A DNA stretch of 64,000 bases, taken from Pseudomonas sp. PDM05. GTDB taxonomy: Bacteria > Pseudomonadota > Gammaproteobacteria > Pseudomonadales > Pseudomonadaceae. Positions 16,938-24,302 of this stretch are shown piece after piece. How positions within the stretch are numbered: position 1 is the first letter of the stretch; every line of letters begins with the position of its first letter. The notes below the pieces were generated by a model. It was given only the letters and a program-made list of their open reading frames with translations, had not been told where the DNA came from and did not search any database. The stretch covers positions 310,001 to 374,000 of the forward strand of contig NZ_JACVAC010000003.1 of assembly GCF_014851685.1 (NCBI RefSeq). Reading direction: 5' to 3'. The position numbers and the translations under genes were made by a program.

Positions 16938-16953
16938 ATGCATTAAAATGCAT
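16938..16953. promoter_or_regulatory. Candidate HipB operator palindrome
   Basis: ATGCATTAAAATGCAT has perfect 7-bp inverted arms (ATGCATT / AATGCAT) around two bases, 85 bp upstream of hipA. Related ATGCAC and GTGCAT half-sites lie nearer the start in the same spacer. Autorepressing toxin-antitoxin operons usually carry such repeats; binding is inferred. Confidence 0.45.
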
Positions 16954-17120
16954 TTCAACCCGTATATAAGCCGAAACCCACGGCGACCGAACAAGACCGA
17001 CACGCTTTTAACCTCACCCCAGTAAAGACAACTCCCGCAAGACAGGGGGCGACGACCTGACATTCCTGCGCCAGCCACCCCGCTAAATTCCCGGCCTCAT
17101 CCATAAGAGGTTGGGAATTC

Positions 17121-18344
17121 ATGCCCTTTACACACCCGCAATTCGTCGCCGTCATCGCCCTCGTCATGGGTGCGCTAAGTCTTCAGTACGCCCATGCGCA
17201 GGGCCCATCGCACGGCTCGGCAGCGCCCATCGACACCTACCTCACCCGGCAAGCCGCCACCCACAATGGAATGCAGGTGGCGAAGGTATTGGAGCCGTAT
17301 CTCTCGCACCTGCTGGCGTCCGGCCAACTGACCGCGGAGCAGATCAAGGCAATGGAAAAATTCGGCTACGCACTCTCGCAGCAACCGGGTGCGTTCGGCG
17401 CGGCCCTTGAACAACTGGCCGGTAGCCAGAATGCCAACCTGGCGGCTGCAACGCAGAGCACCACCCAGCAGCTCAGCAACCGCGTGCTCTCGTCCCTGCG
17501 CGAACTGCCCACCGACACCGACGGTCACTTCTGGGTCAAGAACCTCGGTAGTGAAGGCGGCCTCGATAGCCAGCGCGGCAGTGCCGGTCTGAACACGGCC
17601 AACGGGGGCGTACTCATGGGCGCAGACTGGGCAGTCGATCATGCATGGCGAGTCGGGGTGCTGGGGGCCAAGTCCAGTAGTCGCTTTGACACCCAACGCT
17701 TCACCGCCGATCTGGACAGCTGGCACCTGGGCGGCTACGCCGTGCGCCAGGACGGCCCATTGGCGCTGCGCCTGGGGGCGATCTACAGCAGCCATAACGG
17801 GCAGAACCGGCGCGGCGTCGAGATCCTCAGCTACAAGGACACACTCAAGGGCAACTACAACGCCACCAGCCAAAATGTGTTCGGTGAAGTGGGTTACCAA
17901 CTGGGCACTGGCAGCCTGAGCATCGAGCCGTTTGCCGGGCTTGGTTACCAGCGCTACAGCCGTGACAGTTTCAGGGAGCAAGGCGGGCCGGCCGCGCTGA
18001 ACGTCGATGCGCAAACCCAGCAAAACCTGAGCAGCACCTTTGGCCTACGCCTGACCAAGCAGATTCGGTTCGATAACCAGATGAGCCTCACACCCCACCT
18101 GAGTGCAGGCTGGAAACACCTCTACGGTGACGTTGATAGCCAAGTGCGCCAATCCTTTCGCCAGAGCGGCATTGATGCGTTCACCATTCAGGGCTCCTCC
18201 CTGGATCGCAACAGCCTCAGCCTGCAAGCCGGCCTGGACCTGGCACTGTCGAAAAACCACACCGTCGGCCTGGCCTACGTCGGCGAAAACGGCACCCATA
18301 GCAGCAACCAGGGTTTGATGGGCCAGTGGCGCATGCGTTTCTAA
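17121..18344 (+). CDS. Small autotransporter-barrel outer membrane protein
   Basis: A 407-residue protein: signal peptide (residues 1-26, ending YAHAQ), a short mostly helical segment (~27-130, rich in Ala/Gln/Leu), then a ~275-residue type Va autotransporter beta-barrel. Barrel features are alternating strands such as HFWVKNLGSEGG, GGVLMGADWAV, SLSIEPFAGLGYQRY and a terminal Phe (QWRMRF), the outer-membrane insertion signal. Typical autotransporters carry passengers of several hundred residues; here the region before the barrel is only about 100. It could be a truncated family member or a helical-passenger type. Its 3' end faces pycB across a shared hairpin. Confidence 0.82.
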   Translation: MPFTHPQFVAVIALVMGALSLQYAHAQGPSHGSAAPIDTYLTRQAATHNGMQVAKVLEPYLSHLLASGQLTAEQIKAMEKFGYALSQQPGAFGAALEQLAGSQNANLAAATQSTTQQLSNRVLSSLRELPTDTDGHFWVKNLGSEGGLDSQRGSAGLNTANGGVLMGADWAVDHAWRVGVLGAKSSSRFDTQRFTADLDSWHLGGYAVRQDGPLALRLGAIYSSHNGQNRRGVEILSYKDTLKGNYNATSQNVFGEVGYQLGTGSLSIEPFAGLGYQRYSRDSFREQGGPAALNVDAQTQQNLSSTFGLRLTKQIRFDNQMSLTPHLSAGWKHLYGDVDSQVRQSFRQSGIDAFTIQGSSLDRNSLSLQAGLDLALSKNHTVGLAYVGENGTHSSNQGLMGQWRMRF

Positions 18345-18358
18345 GCAAATTTCAGGCG

Positions 18359-18385
18359 AAAAAAAAGGGGGGCACCTGCCCCCCC
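18359..18385 (-). terminator. Intrinsic terminator of the pyc operon
   Basis: Read on the minus strand, a GGGGGG...CCCCCC stem with a CAGGTG loop is followed by a run of eight T. It ends transcription after pycB. Confidence 0.8.
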
Positions 18386-18415
18386 GAGGATTAAGCGGTC
18401 GTGTCGAAGGCTGGA

Positions 18416-20224
18416 TCAGCCTTCGATTTCAATCAGGATTTCGCCAGGGTTGACCCGGTCGCCCTTGGCCACGTGAACGGCAGTCACCTTGCCGGCAATC
18501 GCTGCCTGCACTTCGGTTTCCATCTTCATCGCTTCGGTGATCAGCACGGCCTGGCCGGCCTTGACCACGTCGCCGGCCTTGACCAGTACGTCGACGATAT
18601 TGCCCGGCATCGCGGTGCTGACATGGCCCGGCTCGGTGGCTTGCTTGCGCTTGCTGCTGCCGCCGCCGACAAACTCGTTGAGCGGTTCGAACACCACTTC
18701 TTCCGGCATGCCGTCGATGGACAGGTAGAAGTGCCGCTTGCCTTCGGCCTTCACGCCGACACCGGTGATGTCCACGCGGTAGCTCTCGCCGTGGACGTCG
18801 ATGACGAACTCGGTCGGCACCCCTTCGCCACCGGCACGCGCCACGCCGCCGGCTTCAGGGATTGGCAGCAACACTTCTGGAACCAGGGTACCGGCGTCGC
18901 GTTCTTCGAGGAACTTGCGGCCAATGTCCGGGAACATGGCGTAGGTCAGCACGTCTTCTTCAGACTTGGCCAACGCACCGATTTCGCCGCGCAGCTTGGT
19001 CATTTCCGGCTTGAGCAGGTCGGCCGGGCGTACGTCGATCACTTCTTCGCTGCCGATGGCCTGGCGCCGCAGTTGTTCGTTCACGGTGCCCGGCGCCTTG
19101 CCATAGCCGCCTTGCAGGTACAGCTTCACTTCGTTGGTGATGGTCTTGTAGCGCTCGCCGGCCAGCACGTTGAAGAACGCCTGGGTGCCGACGATCTGCG
19201 AGGTCGGCGTGACCAGCGGCGGGAAGCCGAGGTCTTCACGCACGCGCGGGATTTCGGCCAGCACTTCGCCCATGCGATTGAGGGCGCCCTGCTCTTTCAA
19301 CTGGTTGGCGAGGTTGGAAATCATCCCGCCCGGCACTTGGTTGACCTGCACACGCGTGTCGACGGCGGTGAATTCGCTTTCGAACTGGTGATACTTCTTA
19401 CGCACGGCATAGAAGTACAGGCCGATCTCTTGCAGCAGCTCCAGGTCGAGGCCGGTGTCGAATTCGCTGCCTTTGAGGGCGGCGACCATCGACTCGGTGC
19501 CCGGGTGACTGGTGCCCCAGGCGAAGCTGGAGATGGCGGTGTCGATGTGATCGGCACCGTTTTCGATGGCCTTGAGTTGGCACATCGCGGCCAGACCCGC
19601 AGTGTCATGGGAATGGATAAAGATCGGCAGGGTCTGCTCGGCTTTCAGCGCCTTGACCAGTTCGCCGGTGGCGTACGGGGTCAGCAGGCCAGCCATGTCC
19701 TTGATCGCGATGGAGTCGCAACCCATGGCTTCCAACTGCTTGGCCTGGGCCACGAATGCCTCGACGGTGTGCACCGGGCTGGTGGTGTAGGCGATGGTGC
19801 CCTGGGCGTGTTTGCCGGCGGCTTTCACGGCCTCGATGGCAACGCGCAGGTTACGCACGTCGTTCATCGCGTCGAAGATGCGGAACACGTCGATGCCATT
19901 CACGGCGGCCTTGGCGACGAAGGCTTTGACCACGTCGTCGCTGTAGTGGCGGTAGCCCAGCAGGTTCTGGCCACGCAGCAGCATTTGCAGGCGCGTGTTG
20001 GGCAGTGCGGCGCGCAGTTTGCGCAGGCGCTCCCACGGGTCTTCCTTGAGGAAGCGCACGCATGCATCGAAGGTCGCGCCGCCCCAGACTTCCAGGGACC
20101 AGTAGCCGACTTTGTCGAGCTTGTCGCAGATCGGCAGCATGTCGTCGGTGCGCATGCGGGTGGCCAGCAACGATTGATGGGCGTCGCGCAGGATGGTGTC
20201 GGTAACGAAGATCTTTTTAGTCAT
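18416..20224 (-). CDS. pycB: Pyruvate carboxylase subunit B (carboxyltransferase/biotin carrier; oadA-like)
   Basis: A 602-residue subunit of two-component pyruvate carboxylase, which makes oxaloacetate for anaplerosis. The N-terminal ~300 residues form the HMGL-like TIM barrel (TDTILRDAHQSLLATRMRT, GGATFDACVRFLKEDPWERL, IFIHSHDTAG). The PYC/OADA conserved domain follows. The C-terminal biotinyl domain carries EAMKMETE, with the biotinylated lysine at residue 567. AGGAG precedes ATG 20224. It is downstream of pycA in the same operon. NCBI often labels this protein oxaloacetate decarboxylase alpha; the absence of membrane beta/gamma subunits and the adjacent biotin carboxylase favour carboxylation. 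Confidence 0.93.
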   Translation of the reverse strand: MTKKIFVTDTILRDAHQSLLATRMRTDDMLPICDKLDKVGYWSLEVWGGATFDACVRFLKEDPWERLRKLRAALPNTRLQMLLRGQNLLGYRHYSDDVVKAFVAKAAVNGIDVFRIFDAMNDVRNLRVAIEAVKAAGKHAQGTIAYTTSPVHTVEAFVAQAKQLEAMGCDSIAIKDMAGLLTPYATGELVKALKAEQTLPIFIHSHDTAGLAAMCQLKAIENGADHIDTAISSFAWGTSHPGTESMVAALKGSEFDTGLDLELLQEIGLYFYAVRKKYHQFESEFTAVDTRVQVNQVPGGMISNLANQLKEQGALNRMGEVLAEIPRVREDLGFPPLVTPTSQIVGTQAFFNVLAGERYKTITNEVKLYLQGGYGKAPGTVNEQLRRQAIGSEEVIDVRPADLLKPEMTKLRGEIGALAKSEEDVLTYAMFPDIGRKFLEERDAGTLVPEVLLPIPEAGGVARAGGEGVPTEFVIDVHGESYRVDITGVGVKAEGKRHFYLSIDGMPEEVVFEPLNEFVGGGSSKRKQATEPGHVSTAMPGNIVDVLVKAGDVVKAGQAVLITEAMKMETEVQAAIAGKVTAVHVAKGDRVNPGEILIEIEG

Positions 20225-20242
20225 TGGTATCTCCTCATAGCG

Positions 20243-20320
20243 ACAAGTTTCAAGCTACAAGCTGCAAGAAAAAGCCAATCCGCTTTTACTTGTAGCTTGC
20301 CGCTGACAACTTGCAGCTGC
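20243..20320. repeat. Intergenic AAGCTTGTAGCTTG-type repeat in the pyc operon
   Basis: The 100-bp gap between pycA and pycB holds two imperfect inverted arms built from CAAGCTACAAGCTGCAAG and CTTGTAGCTTG / CTTGCAGCTGC. This short-word repeat type is common between Pseudomonas genes. As RNA it would fold into a long hairpin and could affect the pycA/pycB ratio. Confidence 0.6.
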
Positions 20321-20324
20321 TTAT

Positions 20325-21740
20325 TTATAAGCCTGCGTGGGCGGCGATGGCGGCGGCGATGGCCAGGGCCAGCTCTTCGGGTTTGCGCTTGATCGAGTAG
20401 TTGGTCAGCTCAGGGTGGCTTTCAACGAAACTGGTGTTGAACTGGCCGCTGCGGAATTCCGGATTGCGCAGGATTTCCTGGTAGTAGGCGGCGGTGGTCT
20501 TCACGCCTTGCAGGCGCATGTCATCCAGGGCACGCAGGCCGCGGTCCATGGCTTCTTCCCAGGTCAACGCCCACACCACCAGTTTCAGGCACATGGAGTC
20601 GTAGAACGGCGGGATGGTGTAGCCGGTGTAGATCGCCGTGTCGGTGCGCACGCCGGGGCCGCCGGGGGCGTAGTAACGGGTGATCTTGCCGAAACTGGGC
20701 AGGAAGTTGTTTTTCGGGTCTTCGGCGTTGATCCGGAACTGCAACGCGAAACCACGGTGCTGGATGTCTTCCTGTTTCACCGACAGCGGCAGGCCCGAGG
20801 CGATGCGGATCTGCTCACGGACGATGTCGATCCCGGTGATTTCTTCGGTGATGGTGTGTTCCACCTGCACCCGGGTGTTCATCTCCATGAAGTACACCTC
20901 GCCCTCGGCGAGCAGGAACTCCACGGTACCGGCGTTCTCGTAGCCCACGGCCTTGGCGGCACGCACCGACAGGTCGCCGATGTAGGCACGCTGTTCCGGA
21001 GTCAGCTGAGGGCTGGGGGCGATTTCGATGAGCTTCTGGTTACGACGCTGGATCGAGCAATCGCGCTCGAACAAATGCACCACGTTGCCAAAGCTATCAC
21101 CCAGGATCTGCGCCTCGATGTGCTTGGGATTGACGATGCATTTTTCCAGGAACACTTCCGCCGAACCGAACGCCTTGGTGGCTTCGGAAATCACGCGGGG
21201 GAAGGCTTGTTCGAGTTCTTCGCGGCTGTTGCAGCGACGGATACCGCGACCGCCACCACCGGAGGTGGCCTTGAGCATCACCGGGTAACCAATGCGGTCG
21301 CCTTCGGTGAGTGCCTCAGCGATGTCGGCGACGTTGCCTTCGGTACCGGGAGTGACCGGCACACCGGCCTTGATCATGCTGCGGCGCGCTTCAGTCTTGT
21401 CGCCCATGCGGCGGATCACTTCAGCGGCCGGGCCGATGAACTTGATTCCACGTTCGGCGCAGATGTCCGCCAGTTCGGCGTTTTCCGACAGGAAGCCATA
21501 GCCGGGGTGCAGCGCGTCACAACCGGTTTCCACAGCCAGGTTCACCAGCTTGCGCGGGTTCAGGTAACCGGCCAGGGGCTCGGCACCGATGCTGTGGGCT
21601 TCATCCGCACGTTTGACGTGCAACGCGTGGCGGTCGGCGTCGGAGTAGACCGCGACCGAGCGAATGCCCATCTCGGCGCAGGCACGCACGATTCGTACGG
21701 CAATTTCACCACGGTTGGCGATCAGGATCTTTTTTATCAC
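20325..21740 (-). CDS. pycA: Pyruvate carboxylase subunit A (biotin carboxylase)
   Basis: A 471-residue ATP-grasp biotin carboxylase. It begins IKKILIANRGEIAVRIVRAC, the family signature, and contains the ATP-binding glycine-rich loop KATSGGGGRGIRRC, the block ERDCSIQRRNQKLIEIAPSP and EMNTRVQVEHTITEEITGID. It carboxylates the biotin on PycB using ATP and bicarbonate. Length and sequence also resemble AccC of acetyl-CoA carboxylase, but the operon with pycB and the divergent PycR regulator identify it as the pyruvate carboxylase subunit. Confidence 0.93.
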   Translation of the reverse strand: MIKKILIANRGEIAVRIVRACAEMGIRSVAVYSDADRHALHVKRADEAHSIGAEPLAGYLNPRKLVNLAVETGCDALHPGYGFLSENAELADICAERGIKFIGPAAEVIRRMGDKTEARRSMIKAGVPVTPGTEGNVADIAEALTEGDRIGYPVMLKATSGGGGRGIRRCNSREELEQAFPRVISEATKAFGSAEVFLEKCIVNPKHIEAQILGDSFGNVVHLFERDCSIQRRNQKLIEIAPSPQLTPEQRAYIGDLSVRAAKAVGYENAGTVEFLLAEGEVYFMEMNTRVQVEHTITEEITGIDIVREQIRIASGLPLSVKQEDIQHRGFALQFRINAEDPKNNFLPSFGKITRYYAPGGPGVRTDTAIYTGYTIPPFYDSMCLKLVVWALTWEEAMDRGLRALDDMRLQGVKTTAAYYQEILRNPEFRSGQFNTSFVESHPELTNYSIKRKPEELALAIAAAIAAHAGL

Positions 21741-21883
21741 TTGGAAATTCCCTTGAGCCGATTGCTGCGTTCTTCGACCCGCTAGACCCGGGTCGACGCG
21801 TGACCAAATGTTTCATGACAGTCGCGAGACACACACTAAGCCCGCGGAGGGATTAACAAAAATCAATAATTATTGGGTCGTGC

Positions 21884-21899
21884 ATAAGTAAAGACTTAT
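21884..21899. promoter_or_regulatory. Inverted repeat in the pycA-pycR divergent promoter
   Basis: ATAAGT-AAAG-ACTTAT is a perfect 6-bp inverted repeat 38 bp upstream of the pycR start, inside the ~195-bp divergent spacer (21741-21936). It is a candidate PycR site; the protein-DNA match is not proven. Confidence 0.4.
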
Positions 21900-21936
21900 A
21901 GTTGGCCGGACGGCCTCGGGCGAAAGGACTATAAAA

Positions 21937-22911
21937 ATGCGTAAGTCATTGATGCGTATGACATTGCGTCAATTGCAGATCTTCAATGAGGTGTGCGATT
22001 TGCGCTCCTATAGCCGCGCTGCCGAGGAAATGTCCCTCACGCAACCGGCCGTCAGCCTGCAAATTCGTCAGCTGGAAGAGCTGATCGGCCAGCCGTTGTT
22101 TGATTACGTCGGCAAAAAACTCTACATGACCGAGGCCGCCGAAGCCTTGCAGCGCGCCAGCCGGGATATTTTCGGGCGCCTGGAAAACCTCGATATGCAG
22201 CTCTCGGACATGCAGGGTTCGCTGCAAGGCCAGTTGAAGCTGGCGATTGAGTCCAGCGCCAAATACTTCGTGCCGCACCTGTTTGCCGCGTTCAAGCGCC
22301 AGCATCCCGAAGTGCAACTGCACCTCACGGTGGTCAACCGCGCCCAGGTGATCCGCAGGCTGTCGGATAACCGGGACGATCTGGTGATCATGTCCATGGT
22401 GCCCCAGGACATGGGCCTGGAATTCCTGCCGTTCCTGAACAACCCGATTGTCGCCGTGGCGCGCCTTGACCATCCCTTGAGCCTGCAAGGTCCGCTGCGC
22501 CTGCAGGATCTGGAGCCGTACACGCTGCTGGTACGCGAGCAGGGTTCCGGCACGCGGATGGCTTGCGAGGAGTACTTCAAGGAGAAGCGCGTGCACTTCA
22601 CCCAGACGGTGGAAGTGTCGTCCGCCGAGGCCCAGCGCGAATGTGTGAGCGCAGGTTTGGGCGTGGCCTTGCTGACGCGCCACGCGGTCAACCTGGAACT
22701 GGCCACCGGCGGGCTCAAGGAGCTGCCGGTGGAAGAACTGCCGCTGTACCGCAGCTGGTGCCTGGTGCAGGCCAAGGCCAAGCGCCTGTCACCCGTGGCC
22801 CACGCGTTCCTGGGCTTTATCCGCAGCGAACGGGTGCAGATCAGCGCGCTGGCTGAGCGTTTCGCTGGGCAGCTACGGGTACCTGCCAATGCAGTTCCGG
22901 GTAGTCACTGA
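21937..22911 (+). CDS. pycR: LysR family regulator of pyruvate carboxylase
   Basis: A 324-residue LysR-type regulator. Residues ~8-67 are the winged helix (LRQLQIFNEVCDLRSYSRAA, then LTQPAVSLQIRQLEELIG); the remainder is a periplasmic-binding-like co-inducer domain. It is divergent from pycA exactly as PycR (PA5437) is in P. aeruginosa, where it affects pyruvate carboxylase expression and in vivo fitness. The start at ATG 21937 gives the MRKSLMRMTLRQ N-terminus; ATGs at 21952 and 21958 are possible. Its 3' end overlaps a small convergent gene by 71 bp. Confidence 0.88.
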   Translation: MRKSLMRMTLRQLQIFNEVCDLRSYSRAAEEMSLTQPAVSLQIRQLEELIGQPLFDYVGKKLYMTEAAEALQRASRDIFGRLENLDMQLSDMQGSLQGQLKLAIESSAKYFVPHLFAAFKRQHPEVQLHLTVVNRAQVIRRLSDNRDDLVIMSMVPQDMGLEFLPFLNNPIVAVARLDHPLSLQGPLRLQDLEPYTLLVREQGSGTRMACEEYFKEKRVHFTQTVEVSSAEAQRECVSAGLGVALLTRHAVNLELATGGLKELPVEELPLYRSWCLVQAKAKRLSPVAHAFLGFIRSERVQISALAERFAGQLRVPANAVPGSH

Positions 22912-23038
22912 TGCTTTTGAGCAATTGGCGTTCTTCACAACGGTCTTCGATTGCACGACGGAACGCCATGCGGCGTTGGTCTTCCTGCTGACGGCGGGTT
23001 TTTACGGCGCTGTTGCTGTCTTCGTAGGGACGGGCCAT
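22841..23038 (-). CDS. Small basic conserved protein, PA3496-like
   Basis: A 65-residue basic protein, MARPYEDSNSAVKTRRQQED followed by QRRMAFRRAIED. A GGGAG ribosome site lies seven bases before ATG 23038, which supports real translation. It resembles what I remember of a small Pseudomonas family annotated as PA3496-type putative envelope integrity proteins. It has no signal peptide or membrane segment and is rich in Arg/Glu/Gln helices. It overlaps the end of pycR in the opposite strand. The function is unknown and the family match is from memory. Confidence 0.65.
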   Translation of the reverse strand: MARPYEDSNSAVKTRRQQEDQRRMAFRRAIEDRCEERQLLKSISDYPELHWQVPVAAQRNAQPAR

Positions 23039-23149
23039 TTCGAGTCTCCCAATGCGAGTACGGGAGTTCAGGATGGGCTCTGGCGGTTACGGTTTGGCGG
23101 CGGGGGGATGACAGGACGATGAATCTGCTGGAAATACAGGAGATCAAAA

Positions 23150-23238
23150 TGTGGGAGCGGGCTTGCTCGCGAAGGCGGTGGATCAGTTAAAACATCTTTG
23201 ACTGACACGCCGCCTTCGCGAGCAAGCCCGCTCCCACA
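23150..23238. repeat. REPIN (paired inverted REP sequences)
   Basis: Two 29-bp arms, starting TGTGGGAGCGGGCTTGCTCG at 23150-23178 and its exact reverse complement at 23210-23238, flank a 31-bp spacer containing AACATCTTTGACTGACA. It lies beside the 3' end of the RpiR-family gene. The same element type occurs at 41222-41310. Confidence 0.92.
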
Positions 23239-23273
23239 CAAGCCCAACCCCACATGGCTCCGCGTCCGACCTA

Positions 23274-24140
23274 TCAGTCGTCGAGGGCTTTGACGGACTT
23301 GGGCGACAACCGCAGGCTGCGCAAGCTGCGCTTCACGCTCTTGAGGTGGTTGACCAGGCTTGGCCCGCGCGCCATGGCCACGCCCATCGCCAGCACGTCG
23401 ATCACCACCAGGTGGGCAATCCGCGAGGTCAGCGGCGTATAGATCTCGGTGTCTTCGTGCACATCGATCGCCAGGTTGACCGTGGACAGCTCCGCCAATG
23501 GCGTCTGGCTCGGGCACAGGGTGATCAGGGTCGCGCCGCTTTCACGCACCAGGTTGGCGGTGATCAGCAGGTCTTTGGAACGGCCGGACTGGGAAATGCA
23601 GATCGCCACGTCGGTGGGCTTCAACGTCACCGCCGACATCGCCTGCATGTGCGGATCGCTGTAGGCCGCCGCCGTCAGCAGCAGTCGGAAGAATTTGTGC
23701 TGAGCGTCAGCCGCCACCGCGCCCGAAGCGCCGAAACCATAGAACTCGACACGCTGGGCCTGGGACATGGCCGTCACGGCTTTTTGCAGCTCGATCGGGT
23801 CGAGTTTCTCGCGCACTTCCATAAGGGTGTGCAGCGTGGTGTCGAAGATTTTCAGGCTGTAGTCGGCGACGGAATCGTCTTCGTGAATCGCAAACTGCCC
23901 GAAGCTCGCACCGGCGGCCAGGCTCTGGGCCAGCTTGAGTTTCAAGTCCTGGAAACCCGAGCAACCGATGGCGCGGCAGAAGCGCACGATGGTCGGCTCG
24001 CTGATGCCCACGCTGTGGGCGAGGTCGGCCATGGAACTGTGCATCACGGCCGCAGGATCAAGCAGCACGTGGTCGGCAACCTTGAGTTCCGATTTGCGTA
24101 ACAGGTGGCGCGACTGGGCGATATGTTGCAACAGGTTCAA
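23274..24140 (-). CDS. MurR/RpiR family regulator (HexR-like, PA5438 type)
   Basis: A 288-residue regulator. Residues 1-77 are the RpiR helix-turn-helix domain (ELKVADHVLLDPAAVMHSSM, then VGISEPTIVRFCRAIGCSGF). Residues ~125-260 are a SIS sugar-phosphate-binding domain (FYGFGASGAVAADAQHKFFR, ICISQSGRSKDLLITANLV). It is a paralogue of HexR, the KDPG-responsive repressor of hexose catabolism, and lies next to the pyc genes as PA5438 does in P. aeruginosa. A HexR-type palindrome lies just upstream of its start, suggesting autoregulation. The ligand is probably a sugar phosphate or keto-acid intermediate. It is sometimes annotated hexR; the genuine hexR is usually beside zwf. Confidence 0.85.
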   Translation of the reverse strand: MNLLQHIAQSRHLLRKSELKVADHVLLDPAAVMHSSMADLAHSVGISEPTIVRFCRAIGCSGFQDLKLKLAQSLAAGASFGQFAIHEDDSVADYSLKIFDTTLHTLMEVREKLDPIELQKAVTAMSQAQRVEFYGFGASGAVAADAQHKFFRLLLTAAAYSDPHMQAMSAVTLKPTDVAICISQSGRSKDLLITANLVRESGATLITLCPSQTPLAELSTVNLAIDVHEDTEIYTPLTSRIAHLVVIDVLAMGVAMARGPSLVNHLKSVKRSLRSLRLSPKSVKALDD

Positions 24141-24184
24141 AGGGCAGGACTCTTGTTATTGGCAGGTGCCAGGGATGTAGCAAG

Positions 24185-24203
24185 CTTGTAGTTATACTAC
24201 AAG
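24185..24203. promoter_or_regulatory. HexR/RpiR-type operator
   Basis: CTTGTAGTTATACTACAAG is a near-perfect palindrome (8-bp arms, TAT centre) 45 bp upstream of the RpiR-family start. It closely matches the published HexR consensus form TGTA-(A/G)T-NNN-A(C/T)-TACA. The site is probably autoregulatory. Confidence 0.7.
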
Positions 24204-24302
24204 AATTGTCGTTTTGCCCGTCTGATGCATCACTAAATCGCCCTGCTGCCCTCTGATTCAAAGGGCAGGCGCTTTGTAGCCCGCAGGGCGGCCTTGGTGC
24301 GA

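Noticed and set aside
18416..20224. Oxaloacetate decarboxylase alpha subunit
   Set aside because: No membrane beta or gamma subunit genes are present, while a biotin carboxylase gene is in the same operon, so pyruvate carboxylase is the better call.
18401..20392. Open frame of about 663 codons opposite pycB
   Set aside because: It mirrors the codon-position GC bias of pycB; there is no start context and no recognisable domain. The same applies to long antisense frames opposite pycA (20337-21785), the GGDEF/EAL gene (25659-27449) and uvrD (27275-28861).
23274..24140. Calling this gene the genuine hexR
   Set aside because: Its neighbours are pyc genes rather than zwf/pgl/edd, and the location matches PA5438; I treat it as a HexR paralogue.
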